A DNA stretch of 64,000 nucleotides from Cohnella lupini (GCF_003386205.1 NZ_QRDY01000006.1:186001-250000); one strand, 5' to 3'. Counted from the stretch's first letter, positions 18,089 through 27,751 are shown. The notes: generated from the letters alone by a model not told the origin. Numbers and translations are program-made.

Positions 18089-19591
18089 TTAAGCCGCGTG
18101 CTGTTTGATGTGATGTCTAAGCTGATCCCCCGACAAAGTTTCTTCGCGGATCAGATGGTCGAGCAGATGGGTAAACGTTGCCTTGTGCTTACCTAGCAGA
18201 TCTCTCGTGCGGTTCGTTAAATCTTCCAATATTTTTTCGTTTTCCTTGGACCACTGCTCTTGCGTCAAAGCTTGCGGATGAATGATTCCAAGCGAGGACA
18301 TGCCCGATTCGATCAATGTTCGAACGATGCTCGTCGCTTGCTCGAAATCTCCGCGGGAACCCGTGCTGCGGCCACCGTAGAAAATCTCCTCCGCTACGGC
18401 TCCGCCTAATGCGATCATGATCTGCTCTTCCAGCACGGCAAGCGTGTAGAGATAACGATCTTGCTGCGGATGATGCCGTACATATCCCAACGCTTGGCCG
18501 CGCGGCGTCAACGACACTTGCGCTACGCTTTGCGGACGGACGTTCTCCGCGACGATGGCGTGGCCGAGCTCATGGATGGCCACTCTTTCGCGCTCCTCGC
18601 TGTTCGTTTCCCGGTCCATTCTCTCGCCCATCATGACTTTGTCGATCGCCTGCGTCAGATGATCCGCGCGAAGGTTTTCGGACTCGTCTCGCATAGCGTA
18701 GATCGCGGCTTCGTTCATCACGCTCTCGAGCTGCGCTCCGGAGAAACCGAACGTTTCTTCAGCGACCTTGGCAAGGGACACGCCTTCGCCTACCGGCTTG
18801 TTGCGGGCATGCAGCATCAAAATATGCTCTCTTGCCTTCTTGTCCGGCAAATCGACTTGTATTTGTCGATCGAAACGTCCCGGACGGAGTAATGCGGCAT
18901 CCAGAAGCTCCTTGCGGTTCGTCGCCGCTATCAAGAGAATTCGTACGCTCTCGTCCCCTTGTACGCCATCCATCTCCGTCAGGAGCTGATTAAGCGTTTG
19001 ATCGTACTCGCGATGCTGACCGCCGTCCCGCTTGCCGCCGATCCCGTCGATTTCATCGATGAAGATAATCGCGTTGTTGCGTTTCATCTTCGTTGCTTGC
19101 TGGCGCGCTTCTTTGAACAGGTCGCGAATCCTTCCCGCGCCGACGCCAACGTACATCTCTACGAATTCGCTGCCCGAGGCCGCGATGAACGCGGAATTCG
19201 TATACTGCGCGGCGGCTTTCGCAAGCAAGGTTTTGCCGGTTCCTGGAGGACCCGTTAACAAGATCCCCTTCAACGGGCGAATGCCTAACTTCTCGATCTT
19301 ATCCCTGTGTACGAGAAAATCCAATGCTTCCGTTATTTCGCGTTTCGGTTGATCTTGACCGCCGATATCCTCGAACGTCAAGTATTCCGGCTTGCGGGCG
19401 GCTGCCTTCTTACCCGCCGTTCCCATGGCCAACCCTCCGCCTTTCGAACGGGCGAAGAGAAACACGGCTCCGAACGTTAACAATCCCATCACCATAATCG
19501 CCGGCGGCAATCCTACGTACAATAGAAAGATAAAGAGTACGATAATCGCTCCGACCGCGATTTCCTTGCCGAACTGGCTCAGTTTACGCAT
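18089..19591 (-). CDS. FtsH-like membrane AAA+ zinc protease lacking the extracytoplasmic domain
   Basis: A 500-residue FtsH-family protein. Two adjacent membrane helices (about 11-28 and 31-48) are joined by only a few residues, so the usual domain of about 75-100 residues outside the membrane is missing. The AAA+ part (about 70-310) has GILLTGPPGTGKTLLAKA, IIFIDEIDGIGG and an arginine finger region (RPGRFDRQ). The M41 protease part has the zinc motif HELGH (canonical HEAGH) and a later Asp in GSRGDFEQAT. Housekeeping FtsH is about 640 residues, so this is a second, shorter paralogue. It overlaps the 178-residue membrane protein upstream by eight bases, which suggests a working pair. Confidence 0.88.
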   Translation of the reverse strand: MRKLSQFGKEIAVGAIIVLFIFLLYVGLPPAIMVMGLLTFGAVFLFARSKGGGLAMGTAGKKAAARKPEYLTFEDIGGQDQPKREITEALDFLVHRDKIEKLGIRPLKGILLTGPPGTGKTLLAKAAAQYTNSAFIAASGSEFVEMYVGVGAGRIRDLFKEARQQATKMKRNNAIIFIDEIDGIGGKRDGGQHREYDQTLNQLLTEMDGVQGDESVRILLIAATNRKELLDAALLRPGRFDRQIQVDLPDKKAREHILMLHARNKPVGEGVSLAKVAEETFGFSGAQLESVMNEAAIYAMRDESENLRADHLTQAIDKVMMGERMDRETNSEERERVAIHELGHAIVAENVRPQSVAQVSLTPRGQALGYVRHHPQQDRYLYTLAVLEEQIMIALGGAVAEEIFYGGRSTGSRGDFEQATSIVRTLIESGMSSLGIIHPQALTQEQWSKENEKILEDLTNRTRDLLGKHKATFTHLLDHLIREETLSGDQLRHHIKQHAA

Positions 19592-20120
19592 TAGGCCACG
19601 CTCCTAACATAGCGGGCTGACGGGGCAGAATAACGAATTTAGCGGAATCCCCGTCCCGCATCGAAATATATACGTTCAATTCATCCATTTCCGTCGATAC
19701 CTTCACGCCGGGAAATTGCTCGGACAGCTTCGTCATCGCATCGCGGATCCCCGAGTATTTACGGTTTTCCATCGCTTCCGCAACATCGAATAGACCGTAG
19801 CTCCATGCCTTGTCCAATCGGGCGCTGTCCTTAGCCGTAGCGGATACTTCAAGCTGTTTACCGCCGATTTCCCCGGCTCCATCTCGTTTAATTAATCGGT
19901 ATACTTCGCCTACGTCCGCATCAGGCGCAAGCTTAACGTTCACTTTCACAAGCCCCGTCGACATTTCGACGTTCGCGGACTGAACTCCGTCTATCGAATT
20001 GGCTACTCTGTCAAGCGGCTGCTCGACGCCGTAATGGCGATAAGCGAACCAACCTCCGAATAGTAGCGCGGCCGTAATTGCCGCGGTTATCGTAATGGGT
20101 ATGAGTTTCAATTTATTCAT
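19584..20120 (-). CDS. Single-pass membrane protein of unknown function, partner of the FtsH-like protease
   Basis: I do not recognise this 178-residue protein. It has one N-terminal membrane anchor (about residues 7-25, ITITAAITAALLFGGWFAY), then a soluble part of about 150 residues, probably outside the cell. That part looks like two alternating alpha/beta modules: VDRVANSIDGVQSANVEMS and a later FPGVKVSTEMDELNVYISM. The start MNKLKL is set by GAGGGGG nine bases upstream. The stop overlaps the FtsH-like gene. As that protease lacks its outer domain, this protein may supply an adaptor or substrate-sensing part. That is inference from gene order only. Confidence 0.75.
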   Translation of the reverse strand: MNKLKLIPITITAAITAALLFGGWFAYRHYGVEQPLDRVANSIDGVQSANVEMSTGLVKVNVKLAPDADVGEVYRLIKRDGAGEIGGKQLEVSATAKDSARLDKAWSYGLFDVAEAMENRKYSGIRDAMTKLSEQFPGVKVSTEMDELNVYISMRDGDSAKFVILPRQPAMLGAWPNA

Positions 20121-20217
20121 ATCAGCGTTCCCCCTCATTTGTAAGTACGACTTCTCTGCTTGGGCGGCTGTTTAGGGAACTGGTCAGTTAAAGTCAGTGT
20201 CGTTGAGTACATATAAG

Positions 20218-20226
20218 AGTATAGCA
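20218..20226 (-). promoter_or_regulatory. Extended -10 promoter of the FtsH-like operon
   Basis: On the minus strand TGCTATACT is an extended -10 box, about 90 bases before the ATG at 20120. No good -35 box lies at 16-18 bases, which is tolerable for extended -10 promoters. The region between 20121 and 20302 otherwise holds only this and the ypmB terminator. Confidence 0.4.
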
Positions 20227-20269
20227 TATTTTGATAGACTAATCGTTAGACGATGTCTGGAAAACAAAC

Positions 20270-20291
20270 AAAAAACGCCTCGAGGGCGTTT
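20270..20291 (-). terminator. Terminator of the dinG-rex-mtaD-ypmB transcript
   Basis: On the minus strand AAACGCC and GGCGTTT pair around a TCGA loop, followed by a T-rich tail. It starts 12 bases after the ypmB stop. Confidence 0.75.
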
Positions 20292-20302
20292 ATCGTTTAA
20301 GG

Positions 20303-20827
20303 TTATAAACTGGACAGGACATAGGTTTTCATCAGCGTTCCGTCATTGAATGAATAGAAATCGATCGATTGGTTCTCTTTGCTCTTCTCGTTCCAATAGC
20401 GGATTTCCCATACGGGCTGATTCTCGAACCAACCCGGCATGATCCGAATCGGCGTTCCCGTATGCTCTTGCGAGAATTTGGCGAGCATCTGCTTCTTCGA
20501 AATGCTTTCGCTTATTTTACGACGGACGAGCTCGCTGCTTCGTTCGAAGATCATCCATTCCTCGCCTTCCGCGTCCTTGCCGGATACGATCCATACCGTC
20601 TCGTCCCAAGTGTGGGTTACCGCCTCGGTTATGTCGGTCAGGCTTGCTTGCTCCTTGGCGATCCGGATGGCGACGTTCTCCGCCCTGCGGTAATCCGAAT
20701 CCGCCGATCGTACGTACAAAAAGAACGATACGAGGACGAATACGACGAATCCCGTCACGATAACCAGCCATCTCACGAGCGAAAGGGACGGCATTCTGCG
20801 TTGTCCCTCACTACGGCTCAGAATCAT
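20303..20827 (-). CDS. ypmB: YpmB-like membrane-anchored PepSY-type protein
   Basis: A 174-residue protein with one membrane helix (about 17-40, LVIVTGFVVFVLVSFFLYV). Behind it is a soluble domain with the YpmB pattern: repeated alpha/beta units in which AIRIAKEQASLTDITEAVTH is the helix and WMIFERS and VWEIRYWNE are strands. YpmB of B. subtilis sits upstream of aspB and asnS; its function is not established. The ATG at 20827 overlaps the mtaD stop (ATGA) and has GAGG eight bases upstream, which fixes the start. Confidence 0.8.
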   Translation of the reverse strand: MILSRSEGQRRMPSLSLVRWLVIVTGFVVFVLVSFFLYVRSADSDYRRAENVAIRIAKEQASLTDITEAVTHTWDETVWIVSGKDAEGEEWMIFERSSELVRRKISESISKKQMLAKFSQEHTGTPIRIMPGWFENQPVWEIRYWNEKSKENQSIDFYSFNDGTLMKTYVLSSL

Positions 20828-22128
20828 CCTTTTAACCTCTGAAAGCAACGTTCCGCTTCCGCCAATATTTTCTCCTCGTCGAGCGTCAACAATTGACCGT
20901 CGCGAAGCAATTGCTTGCCGTCGACCCAGACGTGGGCGACATCCGAGCCTCTGGCCGCATAGGCCAAGTGGGATATGTAATCCGTAAGCGGGACGAAATG
21001 GGCTTGGGCTATGGACAACGCGATGAAATCGGCTTTCAGTCCGGCTTTGAGCTGTCCGGTAACTCCTCCGAGTCCGATCGAACGAGCCCCGTTGACGGTT
21101 CCCATGCGCAGAGCTTCGGCCGCCGGAATCACCGTCGGGTCTCCCGAGACCCCTTTATGCAACAGCGCCGCCATCGTTATCTCCTGGAACAGATCGAGAT
21201 TATTGTTGCTTGCCGCGCTATCCGTGCCGAGCGACACCGTTACTCCTGCCCTCATGAGCTCCGGAACTCTCGCCACTCCGCTCGCCAGCTTCAGGTTGCT
21301 AACCGGATTATGGGAAACGTAAACGTTCCTCTCGGCCAGCAAGGCGATTTCCTCGTCGTTGAGATGCACCGCGTGAGCGACGAGCGTCGGTCGGCCGAAC
21401 ATGCCCAGGCGATCAAGATGCTCGACGGGCCGGTAACCGTAATCTCGCACGTTCTGCTCTACTTCGGCGATCGTCTCCGACATATGGGTATGCATGGCCA
21501 AGTCAAGCTCATGCGCCGCTTCAACGAACTTAAGAATATAATCGGGCGGACAAGTGTAAGGAGCGTGCGGTGAAATCATGACGCTGATGCGACCGTTCGC
21601 GGCACCGTGCCAATCTTTGGCGAACTGAATCGCGTCGGCCAGCTTCGCCTTCTGAACGTCCTCCGGACATAGTCCGATGACGCCTCTGGTCAAGCTCGCG
21701 CGCATGCCCGATTTCTCCACGACTTCGCCAACGCGATGCATGTGGTCATACATATCGACGAAAGTCGTCGTCCCGCTTTTGATCATCTCCGCGGCAGCCA
21801 AAGCGGATCCCCAATACACGTCGTCCCCCGTGAATTTGGCTTCGGTCGGCCACATATGATTTTGCAGCCAATCCTGCAGAGCCAGATCGTCCGCCAATCC
21901 GCGAAGAAGCGACATCGCCGCATGGCCGTGCGTATTTACCAAGCCGGGCATGAACAGGAGACCGCTCCCGTCCAACGTCTCCGTTGCGAGTTCAATTTCC
22001 CGCTCAGGTGCTTTTCCTTCGCCCAGCGCCGCGATGCGGTCCCCTTCTATCGACATCCACCCTTGATATTGGGGCATTTGCTCATCCATCGTGACGAAGT
22101 ATCCATTATCGATTAGCAGACGGCTCAT
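20824..22128 (-). CDS. mtaD: 5-methylthioadenosine/S-adenosylhomocysteine deaminase
   Basis: A metal-dependent amidohydrolase of 434 residues in the TrzN/ATZ-like group. Metal ligands are visible in NTHGHAAMSLLRG, HTHMSETI, AHAVHLND and GTDSAASNNNLD, and HAPYTCPP contributes substrate contacts. Family members deaminate methylthioadenosine and S-adenosylhomocysteine to the inosine forms. This gives the cell a second way to handle methylthioadenosine besides the mtn salvage genes at 3.4-11.8 kb. The ATG overlaps the rex stop (ATGA). It lies between rex and ypmB in a tightly packed operon. Confidence 0.9.
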   Translation of the reverse strand: MSRLLIDNGYFVTMDEQMPQYQGWMSIEGDRIAALGEGKAPEREIELATETLDGSGLLFMPGLVNTHGHAAMSLLRGLADDLALQDWLQNHMWPTEAKFTGDDVYWGSALAAAEMIKSGTTTFVDMYDHMHRVGEVVEKSGMRASLTRGVIGLCPEDVQKAKLADAIQFAKDWHGAANGRISVMISPHAPYTCPPDYILKFVEAAHELDLAMHTHMSETIAEVEQNVRDYGYRPVEHLDRLGMFGRPTLVAHAVHLNDEEIALLAERNVYVSHNPVSNLKLASGVARVPELMRAGVTVSLGTDSAASNNNLDLFQEITMAALLHKGVSGDPTVIPAAEALRMGTVNGARSIGLGGVTGQLKAGLKADFIALSIAQAHFVPLTDYISHLAYAARGSDVAHVWVDGKQLLRDGQLLTLDEEKILAEAERCFQRLKG

Positions 22129-22781
22129 TGTGCTTCGTCTCCTTCCTTATTTACGTTTATATTGTCCATGTAATAGGCCAAGCTCAGAAGCTCCGCCGTA
22201 AAGTCGGCGTGGTGAATGCGTATCCCCGGCATCGATTTGAGCACGACGGGAGCGAAGTTCAGGATGCCTTTTATTCCCGCGGATACGAATTGATCGGCCA
22301 CGTTCTGAGCCTCCTGGGCGGGTACCGTAATGATTCCGACCGAAATATCGAGTTGCTTGACGAAAGAGGCCAGTTCCTGCATGGGCTGAACGGTCAAATG
22401 ATTGATCAGCGTCCCTTTTTTACCCTGATCGGCGTCGAACACCGCCACGATCTTCATGTTGTCTTTAATGTACATGTTATAGTTGCACAAAGCTCGACCC
22501 AAATTCCCCGTACCGACCAATGCCACGTTCATCATTTTATCGAGCTTAAGAATTTGGCGGATTTTCTCGATCAAGTAATCGACGTTATAACCGACGCCTT
22601 TACGTCCGAACTCCCCGAAATACGCCAAATCCTTGCGAATTTGAGCGGGATTGAGATCCAGCTTTTCTCCTAGATCTTGCGACGAAACGGTTTGAATGCT
22701 GCTTAAGCTCAATTCGTTCAGAAATCGCAAATAAATGGGGAGCCTTCTCACGACGGCTTCGGATATTTTAATGGGCTTCAA
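22125..22781 (-). CDS. rex: Redox-sensing transcriptional repressor Rex
   Basis: Rex represses fermentation and respiration genes and leaves DNA when the NADH/NAD+ ratio rises. The 218-residue protein has an N-terminal winged helix (about 1-80: ISEAVVRRLPIYLRFL, VSSQDLGEKLDLNPAQIRKDL, GEFGRKGVGYNV) and a Rossmann domain (VALVGTGNLGRALCNY, VAVFDAD). The start is a TTG with GGAGGAG five bases upstream, overlapping the dinG stop (TTGA). The frame is open further upstream but only as a shadow of dinG. Confidence 0.95.
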   Translation of the reverse strand: MKPIKISEAVVRRLPIYLRFLNELSLSSIQTVSSQDLGEKLDLNPAQIRKDLAYFGEFGRKGVGYNVDYLIEKIRQILKLDKMMNVALVGTGNLGRALCNYNMYIKDNMKIVAVFDADQGKKGTLINHLTVQPMQELASFVKQLDISVGIITVPAQEAQNVADQFVSAGIKGILNFAPVVLKSMPGIRIHHADFTAELLSLAYYMDNINVNKEGDEAQ

Positions 22782-25669
22782 GACGACTCCTCCTCTCCTA
22801 CGGTCGCGGGTTCCAACCACGAGCGTACTCTTGCGGCCATGGCCGACGTCGGCAAATGCTCCATTTTGGGACCTGGCAAAGAATATAAGAAGTATTTCCC
22901 GTAGTTCGTATCGATGACCCTTGTATCGTACAAAATAACGATACCCCGGTCCGTAGCTGTCCGAACGAGCCTTCCGAAGCCTTGCTTGAACTTGATTACG
23001 GCCTGGGGCAGCGACAGCTTCATGAACGGATTTTTGTTCTCCGCCTGCAGCTTCTCCGCTTTCGCTTCGGCGACGGGATGATTCGGCGGCTGGAACGGAA
23101 GCCTTACGATCGCAAGGCAAGTCAGCGCATCGCCGGGGAGATCGATGCCTTCCCAGAAGCTGCTCGTTCCGAGCAGCACCGATGCGGGTTGTCGAATGAA
23201 CTGCTGCGTCAACCGACTGCGGCTTCCGCCGTCCACGCCCTGTCCCAGAACTTGTATCCCGCTAGATTCCAAACGGTCCTTCAACGGCCCGTAAACGGTT
23301 CTCAGCATTCGGTGCGAAGTGAATAATACAAGCATTCGTCCGCCTACGGTCCGCGCCATTTCTTCTAAAGAATCGATCAACGCGCTTAAGAACACGGCGT
23401 CTCCGTCTCGGCCCTTGATAGCGGGAAAATCCCTTGGAATAAGGACCAGAGCCTGCTCCCGGTAACGGAACGGGGAAGGAAGCATCGCCGTTCTCAAGCG
23501 CCCGTCCTTTTCCGCTTCGCCTAACCCCAATTGCTCGGTCACGTACTGGAAGGATTTATCTATCGTTAGCGTGGCAGAAGTCATAACGACGCTCGCTTTG
23601 CGGTCGAACATCCCTTCTTTAAGCAAACCGCTAACGTCCGCGGGAACTCCGTATACCCATACGGATCGACCCCGGAATTGCGAATGGCCTTCCACCCAAT
23701 AGACGAATTCCGGCGTGCCCAAAGTGACGAACGACTGAGTCTCCGAACGTACGGACGTCAGATCCTTAAGCACGCCGCCGAGATCCGTCAGCAAGCCCTG
23801 CAAGCTTAGCTCGTCCGCGTCTTCCCGGATCGCGGCGGCCAATTTCTCCAACGGCCGAATGAAATCGGAGAGCAATTGAATGACGTTATTGCCATCGACG
23901 GACAGGCTCTCCCATTGGGCGGGAAGATCGGACGGCTTCATCCTGAACGTCAGGTTACCGGTTTCGTCGGCCGAAGCATTCGCCGTCAGCAATTGAAAGA
24001 GGGCTTCCATCCATCTTTCCCATGCGTCCCTGATCTCGTGAACTTTGGGAACGAGCGCTTCCAGCTTCTCCGCCCAGGCTCCCGATTCGTTCGATCCTAG
24101 TGCGGAAACAATACCGATCAATTGAGGAAGTAGACCCGATCTTGAATCCTTCCACACTCGTTGCAAAGGAACGATCAAAGACGAATGGCCGGTTTTCTGC
24201 CCTAAGTGCTGGCTAGCCACTTCTTCGAGATGATGGGCCTCGTCCACGATCAAGCGATCGTAAGCCGGCAGAAGCCGATGATCGGCGCGCATATCCGTAA
24301 ATAGCAAAGCGTGGTTCGTGATGATCAGATCCGCTTTGCCGGCTTCTTGCCTTGCCCGGTGATAGAAACATCTTCGGAACCACGGACACGCTCGGTTCAG
24401 ACAAGAAGCCGCATCGCTGGACACCGAATCCCATTCGTCCTTGTTGCGTCCCCCGACGTTAAGCTCCTCCGATTCCCCGCGCGTAGTTTCGCCCAGCCAG
24501 ACCGTCATCCCTCCGCGGGTAATCGCGTCCTCGCGGCTAAATGCATTTTCCGGAAGCTGCTGACGGTTCTCGAACTTCCTCAGGCAGAGATAATTGCTCC
24601 GCCCTTTGAACACGGAAGCGCGAAAAGACACGGGCAGAGCTTTCTGGAGCAGAGGCAGATCCCGTTCCCGAAGCTGTTCCTGCAACTGTATCGTATGAGT
24701 GCTTACGACGACTTTTTTCTCTTCCTTCAGCCCATAATAGAGAGAGGGCAGTAAGTATCCCAGCGACTTGCCCGTTCCGGTTCCCGCTTCCACCAAGAGG
24801 TGGGAATCTTGCTGCAGCGCTCCGTATACTTCCTTGAACATGATATCCTGGCCTTCCCTCGCTTCGTATGCGGAGAACATTTCCTTCAGGTTGTTCTGAA
24901 CGGCTTCTAAGTACTGATCGTAATCCATTTCCTTGAACGCTTCGGAGTTAGGATGTTCACTTGTATCCTCTTGTCGATTCATTGCCGCCTCGTCGCCCCA
25001 ATCGCCTACATTCATGGCGAATTGACGAAAATGATGGATTCCTTCTTCGGACAGCATCGGTTGCGTTTCTCTCCAAGAGGCTACGTCGGCGATCAACCAA
25101 CCCAGATCGTTGCGATCGGGATCGAACATCCCGTTCAACCGCTGAAGGGTAAACAAAGGCAGATGGCGCAATTTGTCCATGCACAGCAGGAACAGCTCCG
25201 CCGTTGCCACCGCATCGCTATCCGCCTGATGAGGGCGATCGTGCGCGATGCCAAGCGAATGCGTTAGGGAGGATAACGAATACGAGGACTGGGTAGGGAA
25301 CATCAACCGGGCAAGCTCGACGGTATCCAGCATTCTGCCCGTGAATGCCAAATAGCCGCTGCGATCTAGCGCGGCTTGCAAGAATTGGGCATCGAATTCT
25401 ACGTTGTGTCCGACTAGAATAACATCCTGCAGCATCGGTACGATGTCGCTTAACATGTCCTCGATCTCCGGAGCCGCTCCGACGTCTTCGTTCGTGATGC
25501 CGGTCAAACGGGTAATCTCGGGAGGTACGGGTTTTCCGGGGCGTACTAAGCTTGAATACGTGGAACAAACGGTACCCGCTTCATCGATAAAAGCGAGTCC
25601 CGTTTGTATGATTTCATCTTTATCGGACGACATGCCCGTTGTTTCGAAATCGAGCACGGCAAATTTCAT
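22778..25669 (-). CDS. dinG: DinG-family ATP-dependent helicase with N-terminal 3'-5' exonuclease
   Basis: A 963-residue fusion. Residues 1-165 form a DnaQ-like DEDDh exonuclease (VLDFETTGMSSDKDEIIQ, VGHNVEFDAQFL, RPHQADSDAVAT). The rest is an XPD/DinG superfamily-2 helicase with Walker A EAGTGTGKSLGYLLPSL, DEAH box LIVDEAHHLEEV, and the C-terminal motif FGRLVRTATDRGIV. Four cysteines between motifs I and II (NYLCLRKF, SCLNRACPWFRRCF) could hold an Fe-S cluster as in XPD. The start has AAGGAAG upstream. It heads the dinG-rex-mtaD-ypmB operon and probably acts in DNA repair. Confidence 0.93.
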   Translation of the reverse strand: MKFAVLDFETTGMSSDKDEIIQTGLAFIDEAGTVCSTYSSLVRPGKPVPPEITRLTGITNEDVGAAPEIEDMLSDIVPMLQDVILVGHNVEFDAQFLQAALDRSGYLAFTGRMLDTVELARLMFPTQSSYSLSSLTHSLGIAHDRPHQADSDAVATAELFLLCMDKLRHLPLFTLQRLNGMFDPDRNDLGWLIADVASWRETQPMLSEEGIHHFRQFAMNVGDWGDEAAMNRQEDTSEHPNSEAFKEMDYDQYLEAVQNNLKEMFSAYEAREGQDIMFKEVYGALQQDSHLLVEAGTGTGKSLGYLLPSLYYGLKEEKKVVVSTHTIQLQEQLRERDLPLLQKALPVSFRASVFKGRSNYLCLRKFENRQQLPENAFSREDAITRGGMTVWLGETTRGESEELNVGGRNKDEWDSVSSDAASCLNRACPWFRRCFYHRARQEAGKADLIITNHALLFTDMRADHRLLPAYDRLIVDEAHHLEEVASQHLGQKTGHSSLIVPLQRVWKDSRSGLLPQLIGIVSALGSNESGAWAEKLEALVPKVHEIRDAWERWMEALFQLLTANASADETGNLTFRMKPSDLPAQWESLSVDGNNVIQLLSDFIRPLEKLAAAIREDADELSLQGLLTDLGGVLKDLTSVRSETQSFVTLGTPEFVYWVEGHSQFRGRSVWVYGVPADVSGLLKEGMFDRKASVVMTSATLTIDKSFQYVTEQLGLGEAEKDGRLRTAMLPSPFRYREQALVLIPRDFPAIKGRDGDAVFLSALIDSLEEMARTVGGRMLVLFTSHRMLRTVYGPLKDRLESSGIQVLGQGVDGGSRSRLTQQFIRQPASVLLGTSSFWEGIDLPGDALTCLAIVRLPFQPPNHPVAEAKAEKLQAENKNPFMKLSLPQAVIKFKQGFGRLVRTATDRGIVILYDTRVIDTNYGKYFLYSLPGPKMEHLPTSAMAARVRSWLEPATVGEEESS

Positions 25670-25726
25670 TGCTGACTTCCTTTCGTTCCGGCGCGCAGAA
25701 CCGTGAATAACGGAGTATGATGACCC

Positions 25727-26368
25727 TTAAACCTGTACCAACGTTTGCAGCTCCGCGCTTCCGAATTGCAGTTGCAGCTGACCGTTGCCCTGCAGGACCG
25801 ATTCCAAATTCTTCTTCGGATCGATGAAACCGGGGTCGGCTTCCAACGCTTTAAGAAAATAGCTTCGCGCTTGCTCGATATGCGCGTATATGGCTTGGAT
25901 GCAGCCAAGAGCGTTATAAGCGATCGCTTGCAGCCTGCTCTCGTCCGTTATGGCCGCGATTAATTGAAAATGTCGCTGAGCTTCGCCCCATTGCTTCATG
26001 TGCATTCGCGACATGGCCAAAAACATTCGAGCGCAGAGAAAATCCGGGTACATGGCAATCGCTTCCTCCATTTGGTCCGAGGAATGCTTGAACATGTGAA
26101 GCTTGAAGTACCCTTGTCCCTTGATGAACGAACCGAGAAATTTCTGAGGCTCGGGATCAGGGACGACTTGCGCTTGTTGTTCCAGGTCGCGGTATGCGCC
26201 CATTTTGTCTTCGAACTGAAGCCATGATTCAATAATATCATCACTTAGCGTTTTGAGCATGTCCCATTGTTGTCGAAGAGCGTTTTTTTCTTCTTCTGTC
26301 GCTTGCGGAAAACGTACGATGAGATCATCTAACACGTCGTTCATTGTCGCGAACCATTGTCGAATCAT
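25727..26368 (-). CDS. Helical-repeat (TPR-like) protein of unknown function
   Basis: A 213-residue all-helical protein. A charged helical N terminus (1-70) is followed by about three TPR-like units (about 80-185; GQGYFKLHMFKHSSDQMEEA, ALGCIQAIYAHIEQARSYFL, ALEADPGFIDP). It has no signal or membrane segment, so it is cytoplasmic. The ATG at 26368 has AGGGGG upstream. It lies between dinG and panD and is probably transcribed with neither. Such proteins usually bind partners, but none can be named. Confidence 0.75.
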   Translation of the reverse strand: MIRQWFATMNDVLDDLIVRFPQATEEEKNALRQQWDMLKTLSDDIIESWLQFEDKMGAYRDLEQQAQVVPDPEPQKFLGSFIKGQGYFKLHMFKHSSDQMEEAIAMYPDFLCARMFLAMSRMHMKQWGEAQRHFQLIAAITDESRLQAIAYNALGCIQAIYAHIEQARSYFLKALEADPGFIDPKKNLESVLQGNGQLQLQFGSAELQTLVQV

Positions 26369-26474
26369 TATCGTTCCCCCTACACGATTGAGTTAACAAT
26401 CGGCCTCGTAAGCAACAGCTTCTGAGTGAAACTGTACTGCTCATTCTGCGTTTCGGGGAGCTGTTTCATACGCA

Positions 26475-26858
26475 TTACAAAACGGTCGAATGCGGCTCTT
26501 CCGCCAACAATTTGACAACTCGATTATGTTCATCCATAATCGCGACCTTCGGATGATGGCGACGTGCTTCCTCGTCGGTGAACAAGCCGTAATTGATGAT
26601 AATGACTTGATCGCCCGGCTGCACTAATCTTGCGGCCGCGCCGTTCAAACAAATGACTCCGGATCCCCTAGGTCCCGCAATCGTGTAAGTCTCGAAGCGC
26701 GCTCCGTTGTTATTGTTGACGATCTGTACTTTCTCATCGGGTAAAATATCGACCAGATCAAGCAAATCCTGATCTATCGTGATGCTGCCGACATAATTCA
26801 AGTTGGCTTCGGTTACCGTCGCGCGGTGTATTTTGGCTTTCATCATTTGGCGAAACAT
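26475..26858 (-). CDS. panD: Aspartate 1-decarboxylase
   Basis: PanD makes beta-alanine from aspartate for pantothenate. The 127-residue proenzyme has the self-cleavage site YVGSITID, where the Gly-Ser bond at about 24-25 splits to give the pyruvoyl group. [14 protein letters not shown] and [11 protein letters not shown] are also conserved. The start overlaps panC by 16 bases. panBCD is one operon. No terminator was recognised in the 100 bases after it. Confidence 0.96.
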   Translation of the reverse strand: MFRQMMKAKIHRATVTEANLNYVGSITIDQDLLDLVDILPDEKVQIVNNNNGARFETYTIAGPRGSGVICLNGAAARLVQPGDQVIIINYGLFTDEEARRHHPKVAIMDEHNRVVKLLAEEPHSTVL

Positions 26859-27751
26859 ACGTCAGCACCTACTTCCGCTGGATTGAGCAGCTGATTATCT
26901 ATAAGCCGGGTTTTGCCGAAACGAACGGCTACCGCGAATAACAAGGAAACATTCATCTCCGCCAACGATTGGCGGTCGTCCGGCCGACTCAAATCAGGAT
27001 ACGCCAAAACGTCGACGTAATCAATATCCGCGAGCGGATTTCTTGAGATCGATTCTTTTAACCGAGCGATGACTTGCGATGCCGTGAGCCCGTCTCGAAT
27101 CCACTCCGCGACGCGGCTGAGCGATTGGGACAAGACGAGCGCCTGCTCGCGTTCTAGCGCGTTCAGATATACGTTCCGCGAGCTCATGGCTAAGCCGTCC
27201 TCTTCCCGTAAGATCGGACAGGGAACGATCTCCACCGGCATATTCAAATCCTGGACCATTCTGGTTACTACCGCTATTTGTTGCGCGTCCTTCATCCCGA
27301 AATAGGCGCGATCCGGTTGCACGATATTAAACAGCTTCGTAACGACGGTGGCGACGCCATCGAAATGACCAGGCCGGCTAGCCCCGCACAAAAGTTCCGT
27401 GACTTCTGCGACCGCAACTGTCGTCACCCGCTTCTGAGGATACATCTCCTGCACGGTCGGAATAAATACGATGTCCGCTCCGGATTCCTCCGCCACCTTC
27501 ATATCTCTCGCTTCGTCCCGAGGATACTTATCCAAGTCTTCTCCCGGTGCGAATTGGATCGGATTGACGAATATGCTTAAAACAGTCAATCCGTTATCTG
27601 CTGAGGATTTGCGCAGTAAGCTGGCGTGTCCGTCATGCAAATACCCCATAGTCGGAACGAATCCAACCGTGCGATGTCCGTTGTTGGAACGGCGAAAAGT
27701 CGAAATTTCATGTCTTAATTCCGCAATGCTACGAATAATGACCGGTTTCAT
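26843..27751 (-). CDS. panC: Pantothenate synthetase
   Basis: PanC joins pantoate and beta-alanine with ATP. The 302-residue nucleotidyltransferase-fold protein has the HIGH-like motif [17 protein letters not shown], the pantoate-binding region [13 protein letters not shown] and the KMSKS-like region SSRNVYL. Its ATG overlaps the panB stop (ATGA). It sits between panB and panD. Confidence 0.96.
   Translation of the reverse strand: MKPVIIRSIAELRHEISTFRRSNNGHRTVGFVPTMGYLHDGHASLLRKSSADNGLTVLSIFVNPIQFAPGEDLDKYPRDEARDMKVAEESGADIVFIPTVQEMYPQKRVTTVAVAEVTELLCGASRPGHFDGVATVVTKLFNIVQPDRAYFGMKDAQQIAVVTRMVQDLNMPVEIVPCPILREEDGLAMSSRNVYLNALEREQALVLSQSLSRVAEWIRDGLTASQVIARLKESISRNPLADIDYVDVLAYPDLSRPDDRQSLAEMNVSLLFAVAVRFGKTRLIDNQLLNPAEVGADVCFAK

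Noticed and set aside
22782..23120. N-terminal extension of Rex by about 113 residues
   Set aside because: It overlaps dinG, has a shadow-type composition, and the TTG at 22781 has an excellent ribosome site and gives the normal family length.
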